The position numbers and the translations under genes are program-made. Source: Acidobacteriota bacterium (GTDB lineage Bacteria; Acidobacteriota; Thermoanaerobaculia; Gp7-AA8). From it: 64,000 nt of DNA. The DNA lies in assembly GCA_003223645.1 (NCBI GenBank), contig QHVT01000004.1:309334-373333 (forward strand), written 5' to 3'. The notes below the pieces were generated by a model that saw nothing but the letters and a program-made list of their open reading frames with translations, ran no database searches and was not told the origin of the DNA. Every line of letters starts with the position of its first letter. Position 1 is the stretch's first letter. This document shows positions 39,514-47,353 of this stretch, in pieces.

Positions 39514-40758
39514 ATGGCGCGGAAATGCTTCATGTGCGGTCGTGAGGTGACGGAGGGAATCCTCTGTTCGAAATGCGACTCGCCGAGGAAGCCGAAACGT
39601 TCCGACGAAAAGACGACGGCGCCGGCAATGCCGGCGGCAAGTGGAGCGGCCGGCTCTCAGCCGGCCGAAGATGCCGGCGGGCTAAGAGCCCGCCGCTCCA
39701 CTGCAGGGCCGCAGGCCGCGGCGCAAGCACCCGCACCGGAGCCCGATCCGTTCCCGAAGGCGCCGGTCCTTCCGTTCCCCGTTGAATCCGCGTCGCCTGC
39801 AGTCACGAGCGTCGTGAACATGCTCGTGGCCGCGGGAGTACCGTCGATTCTCCTCGGGCCCGATCGCAGCGTGAAGTTCGTGTCCGATGAAGCGAAGCGC
39901 ATCTTCGACGCGACGCAGTCGGAGTTGTCGACGCTCGCAGGGATCGAAACGAAAGCGGGCGTGCGCGTCGGAGACATCGCCGTGCCGACGTCCGCGGGCG
40001 TGCGCGTCGCGAGCCGCAACTTCATCTACACGCTCGTCCCGATGTCGGGCGGCGCGAGCGGCGCGGTACTTGTGTTCCGCCACGCCGAAGCGGTCAACGA
40101 GAACCACGCATCCTTCGTCACGTACGTGCGCGAGACCGTGTTCGGTCCGCTGCGCGCGCTGCGCGACTCGTTAGGCGCAGCCGCGCATTCGAAGAAGGAC
40201 CATTTCCTCACCGACGCCGCGGCCGCGGTCGAGCAGGTGATCTCGTCGCTCGAGCTCGCGCCGGAAGTCGAGGAGACGGCGACGGGAATGCGTCCCGTGC
40301 CCACGGTGACGGAAGTCGTGCGCCGCGTCGCCGATCGCTTCCGCGCGTACGCCGATCTCAAAGGCATCATGCTGCAGGTCGACGTGCAGGAGCTCGAGGA
40401 GCGCTTCGCGAATCACGAGCAGCTCGCCGACTCGCTGGCCATCCTGATGGAGAACGCGCTGCACTACGTTCCGCCGAACGGACAGGTCGTGATCGGGGTT
40501 CGCTGGATGGAGCACAAAGGAAAGCCGCTGCTGCTCTTCTTCGTCATGGACAACGGACCGATGGTTCCCGAGCAACTGCGCCAGGCGATCTTCGAGCCGT
40601 CGTTCGTCTGGAGCCCGACCTCGGCGCAGCGAACCGGCCGCGGCCTCTTCAAGTGCCGCGAATTTGCGATGACGCACGCCGGTTCGGTGTGGGTGGAGTC
40701 CAAGACCGGAAAAGCGTGCACGTTCTTCATGCGCGTGCGTCCCGACGGCGTCCAATGA
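39514..40758 (+). CDS. Histidine-kinase-like ATPase protein with N-terminal zinc ribbon and PAS-like domain
   Basis: A 414-residue protein. It has a zinc ribbon MARKCFMCGREVTEGILCSKC, a Pro/Ala linker containing palindrome A5 in frame (SGAAGSQPAEDAGGLRARRS), a PAS-like region (about 95-190, ILLGPDRSVKFVSDEAKRIF) and a HATPase_c domain with N box LMENALHYVPPNG, DNGPMVPEQ (G1-like) and GRGLFKCREF (G2-like). A phospho-acceptor H-box of the usual HE(L/I)RTP form is not seen; the dimerisation stretch reads SFVTYVRETVFGPLRALRDS. It may be an ATPase that phosphorylates elsewhere or a degenerate kinase. Confidence 0.75.
   Translation: MARKCFMCGREVTEGILCSKCDSPRKPKRSDEKTTAPAMPAASGAAGSQPAEDAGGLRARRSTAGPQAAAQAPAPEPDPFPKAPVLPFPVESASPAVTSVVNMLVAAGVPSILLGPDRSVKFVSDEAKRIFDATQSELSTLAGIETKAGVRVGDIAVPTSAGVRVASRNFIYTLVPMSGGASGAVLVFRHAEAVNENHASFVTYVRETVFGPLRALRDSLGAAAHSKKDHFLTDAAAAVEQVISSLELAPEVEETATGMRPVPTVTEVVRRVADRFRAYADLKGIMLQVDVQELEERFANHEQLADSLAILMENALHYVPPNGQVVIGVRWMEHKGKPLLLFFVMDNGPMVPEQLRQAIFEPSFVWSPTSAQRTGRGLFKCREFAMTHAGSVWVESKTGKACTFFMRVRPDGVQ
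39640..39702. repeat. Palindromic element, family A (copy A5), in frame
   Basis: Ends agtggagcgg and ccgctccact, with inner hairpins ccggctctcagccgg and gcgggctaagagcccgc. It is translated in the flexible linker between the zinc ribbon and the PAS-like domain. Its inner sequence matches A6 at 55191. Confidence 0.83.
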
Positions 40759-40784
40759 GCCGGCACGCTTAGTCGTAAATCGAC

Positions 40785-41252
40785 ATGCTGAAAAAACTGA
40801 TCTTCGCGTTGCTCATCGCGGTTCCGCTGTTTGCGTCCGGCGGAAACGACGAGATCACGCCGGAAAACGTGCTCGCGTACATGAACACTGATCGCGCCGA
40901 CGCGGGACTGCCGCCGCTGCACATCGACGCGCGGCTCACGAAGGCGGCCGAAGACCGCATGCACGACATGGAAGACGGCGGCTGGTGGAGCCACGAGTCG
41001 CCGAACGGCCTGTCGCCGTTCACGTGGCTGACGCTGCGCGATTACGGATACGAAGCCGCGGGCGAGAACCTCGCGCGCGGATTCGACACCGCGCCGTTCC
41101 TCGTCGAGTCGTGGATGGAATCGCACGGACATCGCGAGAACATCATGTCGCCGCTGTACGAGGACTGCGGGATCGCGATCATCGACGGCGCGACGACCGG
41201 ACGCGCGACCGGAAAATCGGTCGTGGTGTTGTTCGCGAAGCCGCGCCGCTAA
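40785..41252 (+). CDS. Secreted CAP/SCP-domain protein (YkwD-like)
   Basis: A 155-residue protein with a signal peptide (MLKKLIFALLIAVPLFASG) and one CAP domain: ENVLAYMNTDRADAGLPPL, LTKAAEDRMHDM, WWSHESPNG (conserved His), GENLARGFDTA and WMESHGHRENIMSPLYEDCG (HRxNI motif with the second His). Bacterial CAP proteins are extracytoplasmic and of uncertain activity. ATG 40785 follows the kinase-like gene by 26 bp, so they may be co-transcribed. Palindrome F2 starts 2 bp after the stop. Confidence 0.9.
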   Translation: MLKKLIFALLIAVPLFASGGNDEITPENVLAYMNTDRADAGLPPLHIDARLTKAAEDRMHDMEDGGWWSHESPNGLSPFTWLTLRDYGYEAAGENLARGFDTAPFLVESWMESHGHRENIMSPLYEDCGIAIIDGATTGRATGKSVVVLFAKPRR

Positions 41253-41253
41253 G

Positions 41254-41314
41254 GAGTGGTGCGCGCCTCTGGCGCGCCTCCCGCCCAAAGGCGCGCCGGA
41301 GGCGCGCACCACTC
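41254..41314. repeat. Palindromic element, family F (copy F2)
   Basis: Ends gagtggtgcgcgc and gcgcgcaccactc. The loop reads in the opposite sense to F1. It sits between the converging CAP gene and moeB-like gene and could act as a bidirectional stop stem. Confidence 0.83.
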
Positions 41315-41321
41315 GCGCGGC

Positions 41322-42398
41322 TCAAGCCACTCGAATTGCCGGGTCCACTTCACGCGCCCAGCGCTGCATCCCGCCGGTCAGGTTCTTCACGTTCGTGAAT
41401 CCCTGCTGCTGCAGGTGATGCTGCACGTGGCCGCTGCGCGCGCCGGAGCGGCAGATCATCACCACTTCGACGTCGCGCGGGATTTCGTCGAGCCGCTTCG
41501 GGATCTGCTGCATCGGGATGTGCCGCGCGGACTCGATGTGGCCGATATCCCATTCGTACGGCTCGCGCACGTCGATCAGCACGATCGCTTCGTTCTGGGC
41601 GAGCCGCTCGGCGAGTTGTTGCGGTGTGATGTCTTCCATCGGATTGCAAAACTCCTCGTAGTCGATCAGATGCGTGACCGGCGCGTGCTCTTCGCAGCGC
41701 CGCGGAACGCGCATCGTGCGGAACGTCATCCGCAGCGCATCGAACAGTAGCAGACGTCCGGCCAGCGTTTCGCCGATCCCCGCAATCAATTTGATCGCCT
41801 CGGTCGCCTGCAACGTTCCGATCACGCCGGGCAACACGCCCAGGACGCCGCCTTCGGCGCACGACGGCACGAGATGCGGAGGCGGCGGCTCGGGATAGAG
41901 ACAGCGATAGCACGGGCCGTCTTTCGTGGCGAAGACGGAGACCTGTCCGTCGAAGCGAAACACCGAGCCGTAGACGTTCGGCTTGCCGAGAAGCACGCAG
42001 GCGTCGTTCACGAGATAGCGCGTGGCGAAGTTGTCGGTGCCGTCGAGGATCACATCGTACTTTGCGAGGATCTCCAGCGCGTTTTCCGACGTCAGCCGCG
42101 CGGCGTGCGGCTCGACGACGATTTCGGGATTCGCGTCATGCAACCGTTCGGTTGCGCTTTCCAGCTTCGCTCTTCCGACGTCGGACGTGCCGTAGAGGAT
42201 CTGCCGGTGCAGATTCGTGACGTCGACGCGATCGAAGTCGAGGAGACCGATGCGGCCGACGCCGGCCGCGGCGAGATAGAGCGAAGCGGGACTGCCGAGG
42301 CCACCGGCGCCGATGATGAGGACCGAGGAGCCGGCGAGTTTGCGCTGGCCTTCTTCTCCGAAATCAGGAAGCGCGATTTGGCGGGCGTAGCGGTTCAT
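41322..42398 (-). CDS. moeB: MoeB/ThiF-type adenylyltransferase with C-terminal rhodanese domain
   Basis: A 358-residue E1-like enzyme that adenylates the C terminus of a small ubiquitin-like sulfur carrier (MoaD/ThiS) and, with the rhodanese, supplies sulfur. It shows VLIIGAGGLGSPASLYLAAA (ATP), DRVDVTNLHRQILY, DGTDNFATRYLVNDAC and zinc pair CYRC. The second pair, usually CPxC, appears as CEEH, a possible CxxH variant. The rhodanese domain (about 255-358) has VLIDVREPYEW and active-site loop MICRSGARSG. This is the MoeZ-like layout of molybdopterin, thiamin or cysteine sulfur transfer. Confidence 0.92.
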   Translation of the reverse strand: MNRYARQIALPDFGEEGQRKLAGSSVLIIGAGGLGSPASLYLAAAGVGRIGLLDFDRVDVTNLHRQILYGTSDVGRAKLESATERLHDANPEIVVEPHAARLTSENALEILAKYDVILDGTDNFATRYLVNDACVLLGKPNVYGSVFRFDGQVSVFATKDGPCYRCLYPEPPPPHLVPSCAEGGVLGVLPGVIGTLQATEAIKLIAGIGETLAGRLLLFDALRMTFRTMRVPRRCEEHAPVTHLIDYEEFCNPMEDITPQQLAERLAQNEAIVLIDVREPYEWDIGHIESARHIPMQQIPKRLDEIPRDVEVVMICRSGARSGHVQHHLQQQGFTNVKNLTGGMQRWAREVDPAIRVA

Positions 42399-42400
42399 AT

Positions 42401-42485
42401 CAAAGGCTCATGGGCTCAAAGGCTCATGGGCTCAAAGGGCTGACGGATTCCTATGCGCCTGGGAGCCTGTGCGCCTATGAGCCTC
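42401..42485. repeat. Palindromic element, family D (copy D3)
   Basis: Left units aaggctcatgggctca repeated, loop gctgacggattc, right inverted units tatgcgcctgggagcctg and tgcgcctatgagcct. It fills the gap between yqeY and the moeB start on the minus strand. Confidence 0.82.
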
Positions 42486-42487
42486 GG

Positions 42488-42934
42488 TCACGGGAGCAAC
42501 CGGGACACGATCTCCTGAATCTTTTTCCCGTCGACGCGGCCCTTGTACTTCGCGGCCGCCTCTTTCATCACGCGACCCATGTCCTTCTTCGACTGCGCGC
42601 CGGTCGACGCGACGATCTCGCGCACGCCGCTCTCGATCTCGTCTTCGGTCAGCTCGGGCGGCAGATACGCTTTCAGCAGCTCCATCTCCGCGCGCTCTTT
42701 CTCGGCGAGCTCGGGGCGATTGCCTTTCGTGTACTGCTCGATCGAGTCCTGACGCTGCTTCACCGCCTTGCGGATGACGGTCATCGCCTCTTCGTCGGAC
42801 AGCTCGTGGCCGACGTTGATCTGCTCGTTCTTGATCGCCGACTGCAGCATGCGCAGCGTGGAGAGGCGGTCTTTCTCCTGCGCTTTCATCGCCGACGTGA
42901 GGTCGCTTCGGATTTGTTCGCTCAAGGTACCCAT
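42488..42934 (-). CDS. yqeY: GatB/YqeY domain protein
   Basis: A 148-residue protein of the YqeY family, homologous to the C-terminal helical domain of GatB (the Asp/Glu-tRNA amidotransferase subunit). Typical blocks are LRMLQSAIKNEQIN, AVKQRQDSIEQYTKGNRPEL, AEMELLKAYLPPELTEDEI, GAQSKKDMGRVMKE and VDGKKIQEIVSRLLP. A tRNA-binding role is presumed, but the function is unsettled. Divergent from pyrE, with 27 bp between the starts. Confidence 0.93.
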   Translation of the reverse strand: MGTLSEQIRSDLTSAMKAQEKDRLSTLRMLQSAIKNEQINVGHELSDEEAMTVIRKAVKQRQDSIEQYTKGNRPELAEKERAEMELLKAYLPPELTEDEIESGVREIVASTGAQSKKDMGRVMKEAAAKYKGRVDGKKIQEIVSRLLP

Positions 42935-42961
42935 GGCACGCGTACTTTATACTCCGCCGCC

Positions 42962-43522
42962 ATGCCCGACATCCGCGCGCTCCTCGAACAAACGCGCGCG
43001 CTGCTCACCGGCCACTTCCGGCTCACCTCCGGACTGCACAGTCCGAACTACGTGCAGTGCGCGAAGCTGCTCGAGCATCCGCGCAATGCGCAAGCAATCG
43101 GCGAGGCGCTCGCTGCGCGCATTCACGCGGAGAAGATCGTCGCGCCTGCGTTGGGCGGCGTCATCATCGGCTACACCGTCGCGGCCGCGCTCGACGTGCC
43201 GTTCGTGTTCACCGAGCGCAAAGACGGCGAGATGACGCTGCGCCGCGGATTTCAGATCGGCGACGGCGAGAAGATCGTCATCGTCGAGGACGTCGTGACG
43301 ACCGGCAAGTCGACGCGCGAGACTGCCGACGTCATTGCGCGCCACGGCGGAGTCGTCACCGGCTTCGCCTCCATTCTCAATCGCAGCGGCAAGGCGAATC
43401 CGTTCGATCTGCCCTACGAGGCGCTGCTCACGCTCGACCTGCAAACTTATGATCCGAACGCCTGTCCGCTTTGCGCGCAAGGCGTTCCCATCGATTCACC
43501 CGGCTCACGGTTCACCCGATGA
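42962..43522 (+). CDS. pyrE: Orotate phosphoribosyltransferase
   Basis: Pyrimidine synthesis: orotate plus PRPP to OMP. It has 186 residues. Motifs are LTSGLHSPNYVQCAKLL, APALGGVIIGYTVAAAL, TERKDGEMTLRRGFQI (catalytic loop with basic residues) and the PRPP loop IVIVEDVVTTGKST. A C-terminal CPLC (NACPLCAQG) is seen in many of these longer PyrE proteins. Start ATG 42962. The stop overlaps the next ATG (ATGA at 43519). Confidence 0.95.
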   Translation: MPDIRALLEQTRALLTGHFRLTSGLHSPNYVQCAKLLEHPRNAQAIGEALAARIHAEKIVAPALGGVIIGYTVAAALDVPFVFTERKDGEMTLRRGFQIGDGEKIVIVEDVVTTGKSTRETADVIARHGGVVTGFASILNRSGKANPFDLPYEALLTLDLQTYDPNACPLCAQGVPIDSPGSRFTR

Positions 43523-43899
43523 TCGAGATCATCGCCACGTATCCCGACGAGATTCAACTGCGCGTCGACGGCCGCCTGCACGTCGTTCCGTACGTGATGC
43601 AGGGCTCGACCGTGCACTTCGCGTTCGACGGCGAAACCTACGTCATCGACACGAACGAGAGCGCCGCGCGCGTGAAGGCGCGCCACCACGATCACTCCAC
43701 CAGCGCGCCGATGCCCGGCGTGGTCTTGAAAATTCTGGTGAAGGTGGGCGATGTTGTGCAGAACGGAACACCGCTGGTGATTCTCGAGGCGATGAAGATG
43801 GAGCACACGATCGTCGCGCATTCGGATGGCGTGGTTCGCGCAGTCAATTGTCGCGAAGGGGAGATGGTGCAGCCGGGCGTGGATTTGGTAACGATATGA
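43519..43899 (+). CDS. Biotin carboxyl carrier-type protein
   Basis: A 126-residue acyl-CoA carboxylase carrier subunit. The C-terminal biotinyl domain has APMPGVVLKILVKVGD and the biotinylation site VILEAMKMEHTIVA (Lys of MKM). The N-terminal about 45 residues form a small beta region found in the BCCP segments of propionyl/methylcrotonyl-type carboxylases. Start ATG 43519 overlaps the pyrE stop. With mvaB downstream, the partner may be methylcrotonyl-CoA carboxylase of leucine breakdown, an inference since the carboxylase subunits are not here. Confidence 0.9.
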   Translation: MIEIIATYPDEIQLRVDGRLHVVPYVMQGSTVHFAFDGETYVIDTNESAARVKARHHDHSTSAPMPGVVLKILVKVGDVVQNGTPLVILEAMKMEHTIVAHSDGVVRAVNCREGEMVQPGVDLVTI

Positions 43900-44076
43900 A
43901 GGCAGAAGGCAGAAGTCGCTGCGTACGTCATCCTGAGCCGCGAAGACGGCGAAGGATCTCGAAATTGCATGCGGTCTCGCACTTGGAGATCCTTCGTCGC
44001 GCTTCGCCGACTCAGGATGACGAGTTGGCGAACGCGTTCTTACTTCTGCCTTCTGCCTTCTGCCTTCTGCCTTCAT
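43896..44076. repeat. Palindromic element, family B (copy B4) carrying a nested family H element
   Basis: Outer arms: two gaaggca units on the left, four to five ttctgcc/tgccttc units on the right, ending ccttcat 10 bp before the mvaB ATG. The unusually long loop contains the whole family H palindrome H1 (43926-44022). Confidence 0.85.
43926..44022. repeat. Palindromic element, family H (copy H1), nested in B4
   Basis: Ends cgtcatcctgag and ctcaggatgacg, inner arms gaaggatctc / gagatccttc. Other copies are at 49859 (free-standing) and 57203 (nested again in a B-like element). Confidence 0.83.
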
Positions 44077-44086
44077 CCGCACGCTC

Positions 44087-45022
44087 ATGAAGCTCTCAGT
44101 CGATTCCGTCAAAGTCGTCGAGGTCGGCCCGCGTGACGGCCTGCAAAACGAGAAAGTCGTCATTCCTCTGCAGGCGAAAGTCTCCTACATCGAAGCGCTC
44201 GGCGACGCCGGATTGAAGGTCATCGAAGCCGGCGCGTTCGTCAGTCCGAAGTGGGTGCCGCAGATGGCCGACACCGCGGACGTCTACGCCGAGATTCCGA
44301 AAGATCCCGGCGTCGAATATCCGGTGCTCGTGCCGAACATGCGAGGGCTCGAGCGCGCGATCGAGTCGGGAGTGAAGTCGATCGCGATCTTCACCGCCGC
44401 GTCGGACACGTTCAACAAGCGCAACATCAACATGACGATTGACGAGTCGTTCGAGAACTACGCGCCGGTCACTGCACGCGCGATCGAGGAAGGAATGCGC
44501 GTGCGCGGCTACATCTCCACCGCCTTCGGCTGTCCGTACGAAGGCGACGTCGCGCCCGAGCGCGTCCTCGAAGTCGCCGCCCGCCTCCTCGACCTCGGCT
44601 GCTACGAAGTCTCCGTCGGCGACACCATCGGCGTCGGCACGCCGATGCAGGTGCAGGGCGTCATCGGCATGCTCCTGCAAGTCATCCCGCAGTCGCGCAT
44701 CGCCATGCACTTCCACGACACGCGCGGCACCGCGCTCGCGAACACGCTCGCCGCGCTTGAAATGGGCATCGCGATTTTCGATGCATCGTCAGGCGGACTC
44801 GGCGGATGTCCCTACGCGCCCGGCGCATCGGGCAATCTCGCGACGGAAGACCTCGTGTACATGCTCGACAAGATGGGCATCGAGACGGGAGTCGATTTGA
44901 ATCGGCTCGTGCGCGCGTCGATGATCATCGCGCCGTATCTCGATCATCCGCTGCCGGGACGATACCTTCAGGCGTGTGCGAAGGCAGCGGTGCCGGTGGT
45001 GGCAACGTCAGTGGTGCAGTGA
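44087..45022 (+). CDS. mvaB: Hydroxymethylglutaryl-CoA lyase
   Basis: Cleaves HMG-CoA to acetyl-CoA and acetoacetate, the last step of leucine degradation. It has 311 residues, a TIM barrel. It shows VEVGPRDGLQNEK (start of the barrel with metal Asp), EAGAFVSPKWVPQMAD, STAFGCPYEG, EVSVGDTIGVGTP, MHFHDTRGTALANTLAAL (metal His pair) and the signature GLGGCPYAPGASGNLATEDL with the catalytic Cys. Start ATG 44087 just after element B4. Context with a biotin carrier supports a leucine/isovalerate catabolic role. Confidence 0.95.
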   Translation: MKLSVDSVKVVEVGPRDGLQNEKVVIPLQAKVSYIEALGDAGLKVIEAGAFVSPKWVPQMADTADVYAEIPKDPGVEYPVLVPNMRGLERAIESGVKSIAIFTAASDTFNKRNINMTIDESFENYAPVTARAIEEGMRVRGYISTAFGCPYEGDVAPERVLEVAARLLDLGCYEVSVGDTIGVGTPMQVQGVIGMLLQVIPQSRIAMHFHDTRGTALANTLAALEMGIAIFDASSGGLGGCPYAPGASGNLATEDLVYMLDKMGIETGVDLNRLVRASMIIAPYLDHPLPGRYLQACAKAAVPVVATSVVQ

Positions 45023-45139
45023 CGGCGACGCGTGCCGGTGATGCGCGCGCATCGCCTCGGCCGCATTCGTGCGCGCGCCGGGCCAGAAATGCATTCCGGT
45101 GCCGTGCGCGCATCACGCGACCCAAGCGCAACACGTGAC
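45023..45139. repeat. Dispersed GC-rich repeat (P), an uninterrupted relative of the B2/B3 flanks
   Basis: Contains gcattccggtgccgtgcgc (45091-45109) followed by gcatcacgcg and cacgtgac. Reverse-complemented, this reads gtcacgtg..gatgcg..gcgcacggcaccggaatgca, matching the left flank of B3 (38431-38479) and partly B2, but without any gaaggca arms. Imperfect inverted-repeat character (gtgatgcgcgc / gcgcgcatcac). No gene is present between mvaB and the thioesterase. Confidence 0.6.
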
Positions 45140-45198
45140 GAACTGCACCGCGTGCTGACTCTCCCCCCAAGCCGCCACCCGCGGCGGTACACTTAATC

Positions 45199-45636
45199 GT
45201 GTCGTCTGAATTTCGCGGGACGTGGCGCGATCATTGGTACGTCGTTCCGCATCACGTCCTCTTTCGCGACATCGACGCGTTCGGGCACGTCAACAACGCC
45301 GTCTTCCTCACCTACTTCGAATGGGCGCGCACGCTGCTGTGGTTCGACATCACCGGCAAGCGCGGCGCGACGGACATCGGCTTCATCGTCGCGCGCGCGG
45401 AGTGCGATTTCCAAAAGCCGCTCTACTTCGAGCCGATCGACATCTGCACGCGCGTTGGGGAGATTCGTAACAGTTCCTTCGACTTCGTCTACGAGATCCG
45501 TCGCGGCGATCCGGTCGAAGTCGCTGCAACGGGAAAGGTTACGGTCGTGCTGTTCGACTGGGCACGACACTCGAAGAAAACGATCGATGAGGAGCTGCGG
45601 AGGAAGCTGATCGCATGCACGGCGGAAGGGTCCTGA
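45199..45636 (+). CDS. Acyl-CoA thioesterase of the hotdog fold (4HBT/YbgC-like)
   Basis: A 145-residue hotdog thioesterase, started at GTG 45199. The diagnostic active-site helix is FRDIDAFGHVNNAVFLTYFE (catalytic Asp followed by the HVNN dipeptide region), then FIVARAECDFQKPLYF and VAATGKVTVVLFD. Such proteins hydrolyse short or aromatic acyl-CoAs. The specific substrate is unknown. Its last 22 bp overlap the next gene's start. Confidence 0.9.
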   Translation: MSSEFRGTWRDHWYVVPHHVLFRDIDAFGHVNNAVFLTYFEWARTLLWFDITGKRGATDIGFIVARAECDFQKPLYFEPIDICTRVGEIRNSSFDFVYEIRRGDPVEVAATGKVTVVLFDWARHSKKTIDEELRRKLIACTAEGS

Positions 45637-46469
45637 CGCATCCGGCGCTGGCGCGCCGGCGGTTCGAAGAGCTCGCGGGTCGCGACGACGCGCGGCTCGA
45701 TCTCGTCGAGGCCTCGCTCGTCATCGCGCTCGAAGAACATCCTTCTCTCGACATCGACCACCACCTCGGCGCCTTCGATGCGTGGAGCGAAGCGGTGCGC
45801 GGCCGGCTCGAAGGCTCGCGCGACGTCGAGCGCATCGTCGGAACCATCAACCGGCTGCTCTTCGATGAAGAAGGATTCCACGGCGAAGACGACGACTACT
45901 ACGATCCGCGCAGCGCGCTCTTGAGCGAAGCGCTCGAGCGCCACGCGGGACTGCCGATCACGCTTTCGATTCTGTACATCGAGCTTTCGCGCCGCGCGGG
46001 AGTCGAAGCGACCGGCGTCTCGCTGCCGGGACGTTTCCTCGTGAAATTCAGCGGTGCATTTGGCGTCATCGTCGTCGATCCGTTCGACGGCGGACGGGTG
46101 CTGTCGACGATCGAGCTGCAGAAAATCCTCGACGAAACGTACGGCGGCGGCGTGCAACTGCGCGAACATCACCTCCGCTCGTTCGCGCCGAAAGAGATCC
46201 TGGCGCGCGAGCTCGCGCAACTGAAGGCCGCGTATCTCGCGCAGCACGACCTTGCGCGAGCGGCCGCGTCAATCGACCGCCTGCTCATCCTCGACGGCCG
46301 CGATGCGTATGAAGTACGCGACCGCGCTGCGCTGGCGATGCAGATGCACGCGTATCGTCAGGCCATCGAATTGTTCGAGCGCTACCTCGCGCTCATGCCG
46401 TCGTGCGACGATCACGCACGCGTTCGCGAGCAGATCCGTTATCTACGCGCGTGGCTCGATCAGAACTGA
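45615..46469 (+). CDS. SirB1-family transglutaminase-like/TPR protein
   Basis: A 284-residue protein of the SirB1/YchA type: an N-terminal transglutaminase-like helical domain (INRLLFDEEGFHG, DPRSALLSEALERHAGLPIT, LPGRFLVKFS, VVDPFDGGRVL) and C-terminal TPR helices (LKAAYLAQHDLARAAASIDR, AYRQAIELFERYLAL). The usual catalytic Cys of transglutaminases is not obvious, as in the family at large. The biochemical role is unknown. The start overlaps the thioesterase end. Confidence 0.88.
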   Translation: MHGGRVLTHPALARRRFEELAGRDDARLDLVEASLVIALEEHPSLDIDHHLGAFDAWSEAVRGRLEGSRDVERIVGTINRLLFDEEGFHGEDDDYYDPRSALLSEALERHAGLPITLSILYIELSRRAGVEATGVSLPGRFLVKFSGAFGVIVVDPFDGGRVLSTIELQKILDETYGGGVQLREHHLRSFAPKEILARELAQLKAAYLAQHDLARAAASIDRLLILDGRDAYEVRDRAALAMQMHAYRQAIELFERYLALMPSCDDHARVREQIRYLRAWLDQN

Positions 46470-46494
46470 GCGCATGTAGAATCGAACCTTCATC

Positions 46495-47211
46495 GTGATT
46501 ACCGGCTTCAACACCGACATCAAGCACAACGAGAAGGTCTACCACGTCCAGACCGAGGACAAGGGCGTGGGGAACCCGTACATCGAGTCCCTCGTGTACG
46601 TCGGCGGCGAGATCCTCGCGTCGAAGAAGACCTCGTACGCCGAACAGTTGAAGACCGGCGTCGACGACAAGTGGATCGGCGGTCTGATGGAGCAGCAGCA
46701 TCGCACGATGATCGCGGCGATCAAGCGCGGCCGCTTCGATCAGCCGGCCGAGCCGACGAAAACGGGGAACGTCCGCACACCGGCGCCGGCCACGCTCGCG
46801 CAGGATTCGGCGGCCGCGGCGATCCTCGAGCCGGAAGCTGCCGCCGACGAAGACAAGACGCTCGACCAGGTGATCATCGACTACCTCGCGCACGAAGCCG
46901 AGAGCGAGCACCTCGAGCTCACGCTCCTGAACGAGACCGATTTCTTTTCCGGCGCGGTGATCGAGATGCGCGTCGCCGCGCGCAAGAGCCTGTCGCAGGC
47001 GCCGATCCCCGCGGCCGCGATCGAAGTGAAAGTGATCTCGACCGTCGAGCCGCCGCGCGTCATCTACCGGGGAAAAACCGCGGCGGACGGAACCGCGACG
47101 ATCCGCTGCAACATCCCCATTTTCCGCGAGGGAACCGCGGCCGTGATCATCTCTGCGCAGAGCGCGATCGGCAACGACGAGGTAAAGCAGCTGGTCAAGC
47201 GAAAGAAGTGA
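46495..47211 (+). CDS. Conserved hypothetical protein
   Basis: A 238-residue soluble protein started at GTG 46495. The first about 85 residues are the best conserved-looking block (MITGFNTDIKHNEKVYHVQT, IESLVYVGGEILASKKTSYA, WIGGLMEQQHRTMIAAIKRG), an Ala-rich linker follows, and the C-terminal half (LELTLLNETDFFSGAVIEMR to the end) has an alternating beta pattern suggesting an Ig-like or carboxypeptidase-regulatory-like fold. I do not recognise a named family. It sits alone after the SirB1-like gene, with repeat D4 behind it. Confidence 0.7.
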   Translation: MITGFNTDIKHNEKVYHVQTEDKGVGNPYIESLVYVGGEILASKKTSYAEQLKTGVDDKWIGGLMEQQHRTMIAAIKRGRFDQPAEPTKTGNVRTPAPATLAQDSAAAAILEPEAAADEDKTLDQVIIDYLAHEAESEHLELTLLNETDFFSGAVIEMRVAARKSLSQAPIPAAAIEVKVISTVEPPRVIYRGKTAADGTATIRCNIPIFREGTAAVIISAQSAIGNDEVKQLVKRKK

Positions 47212-47315
47212 AGGCTCAGAGGCGTATAGGCTCACAGGAAGCCGGACTTCTTTGAGCCCATGAGCCCATGAGCCTCTGAGCCTCTGAGCCTTTGAGCCCA
47301 TGAGCCTCTGAGCCC
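47211..47315. repeat. Palindromic element, family D (copy D4)
   Basis: Short left arm (aaggctcagaggcgtatagg ctcacagg), loop aagccggacttc, then an expanded right arm of eight or so tgagccc/tgagcct units to 47315. Arm lengths differ greatly, as expected from unit slippage. It lies upstream of the SPFH/phosphatase fusion gene. Confidence 0.83.
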
Positions 47316-47353
47316 GGTCTGGCAGCTTTCTTTCATTGCAGCCCGCGCAGCAG

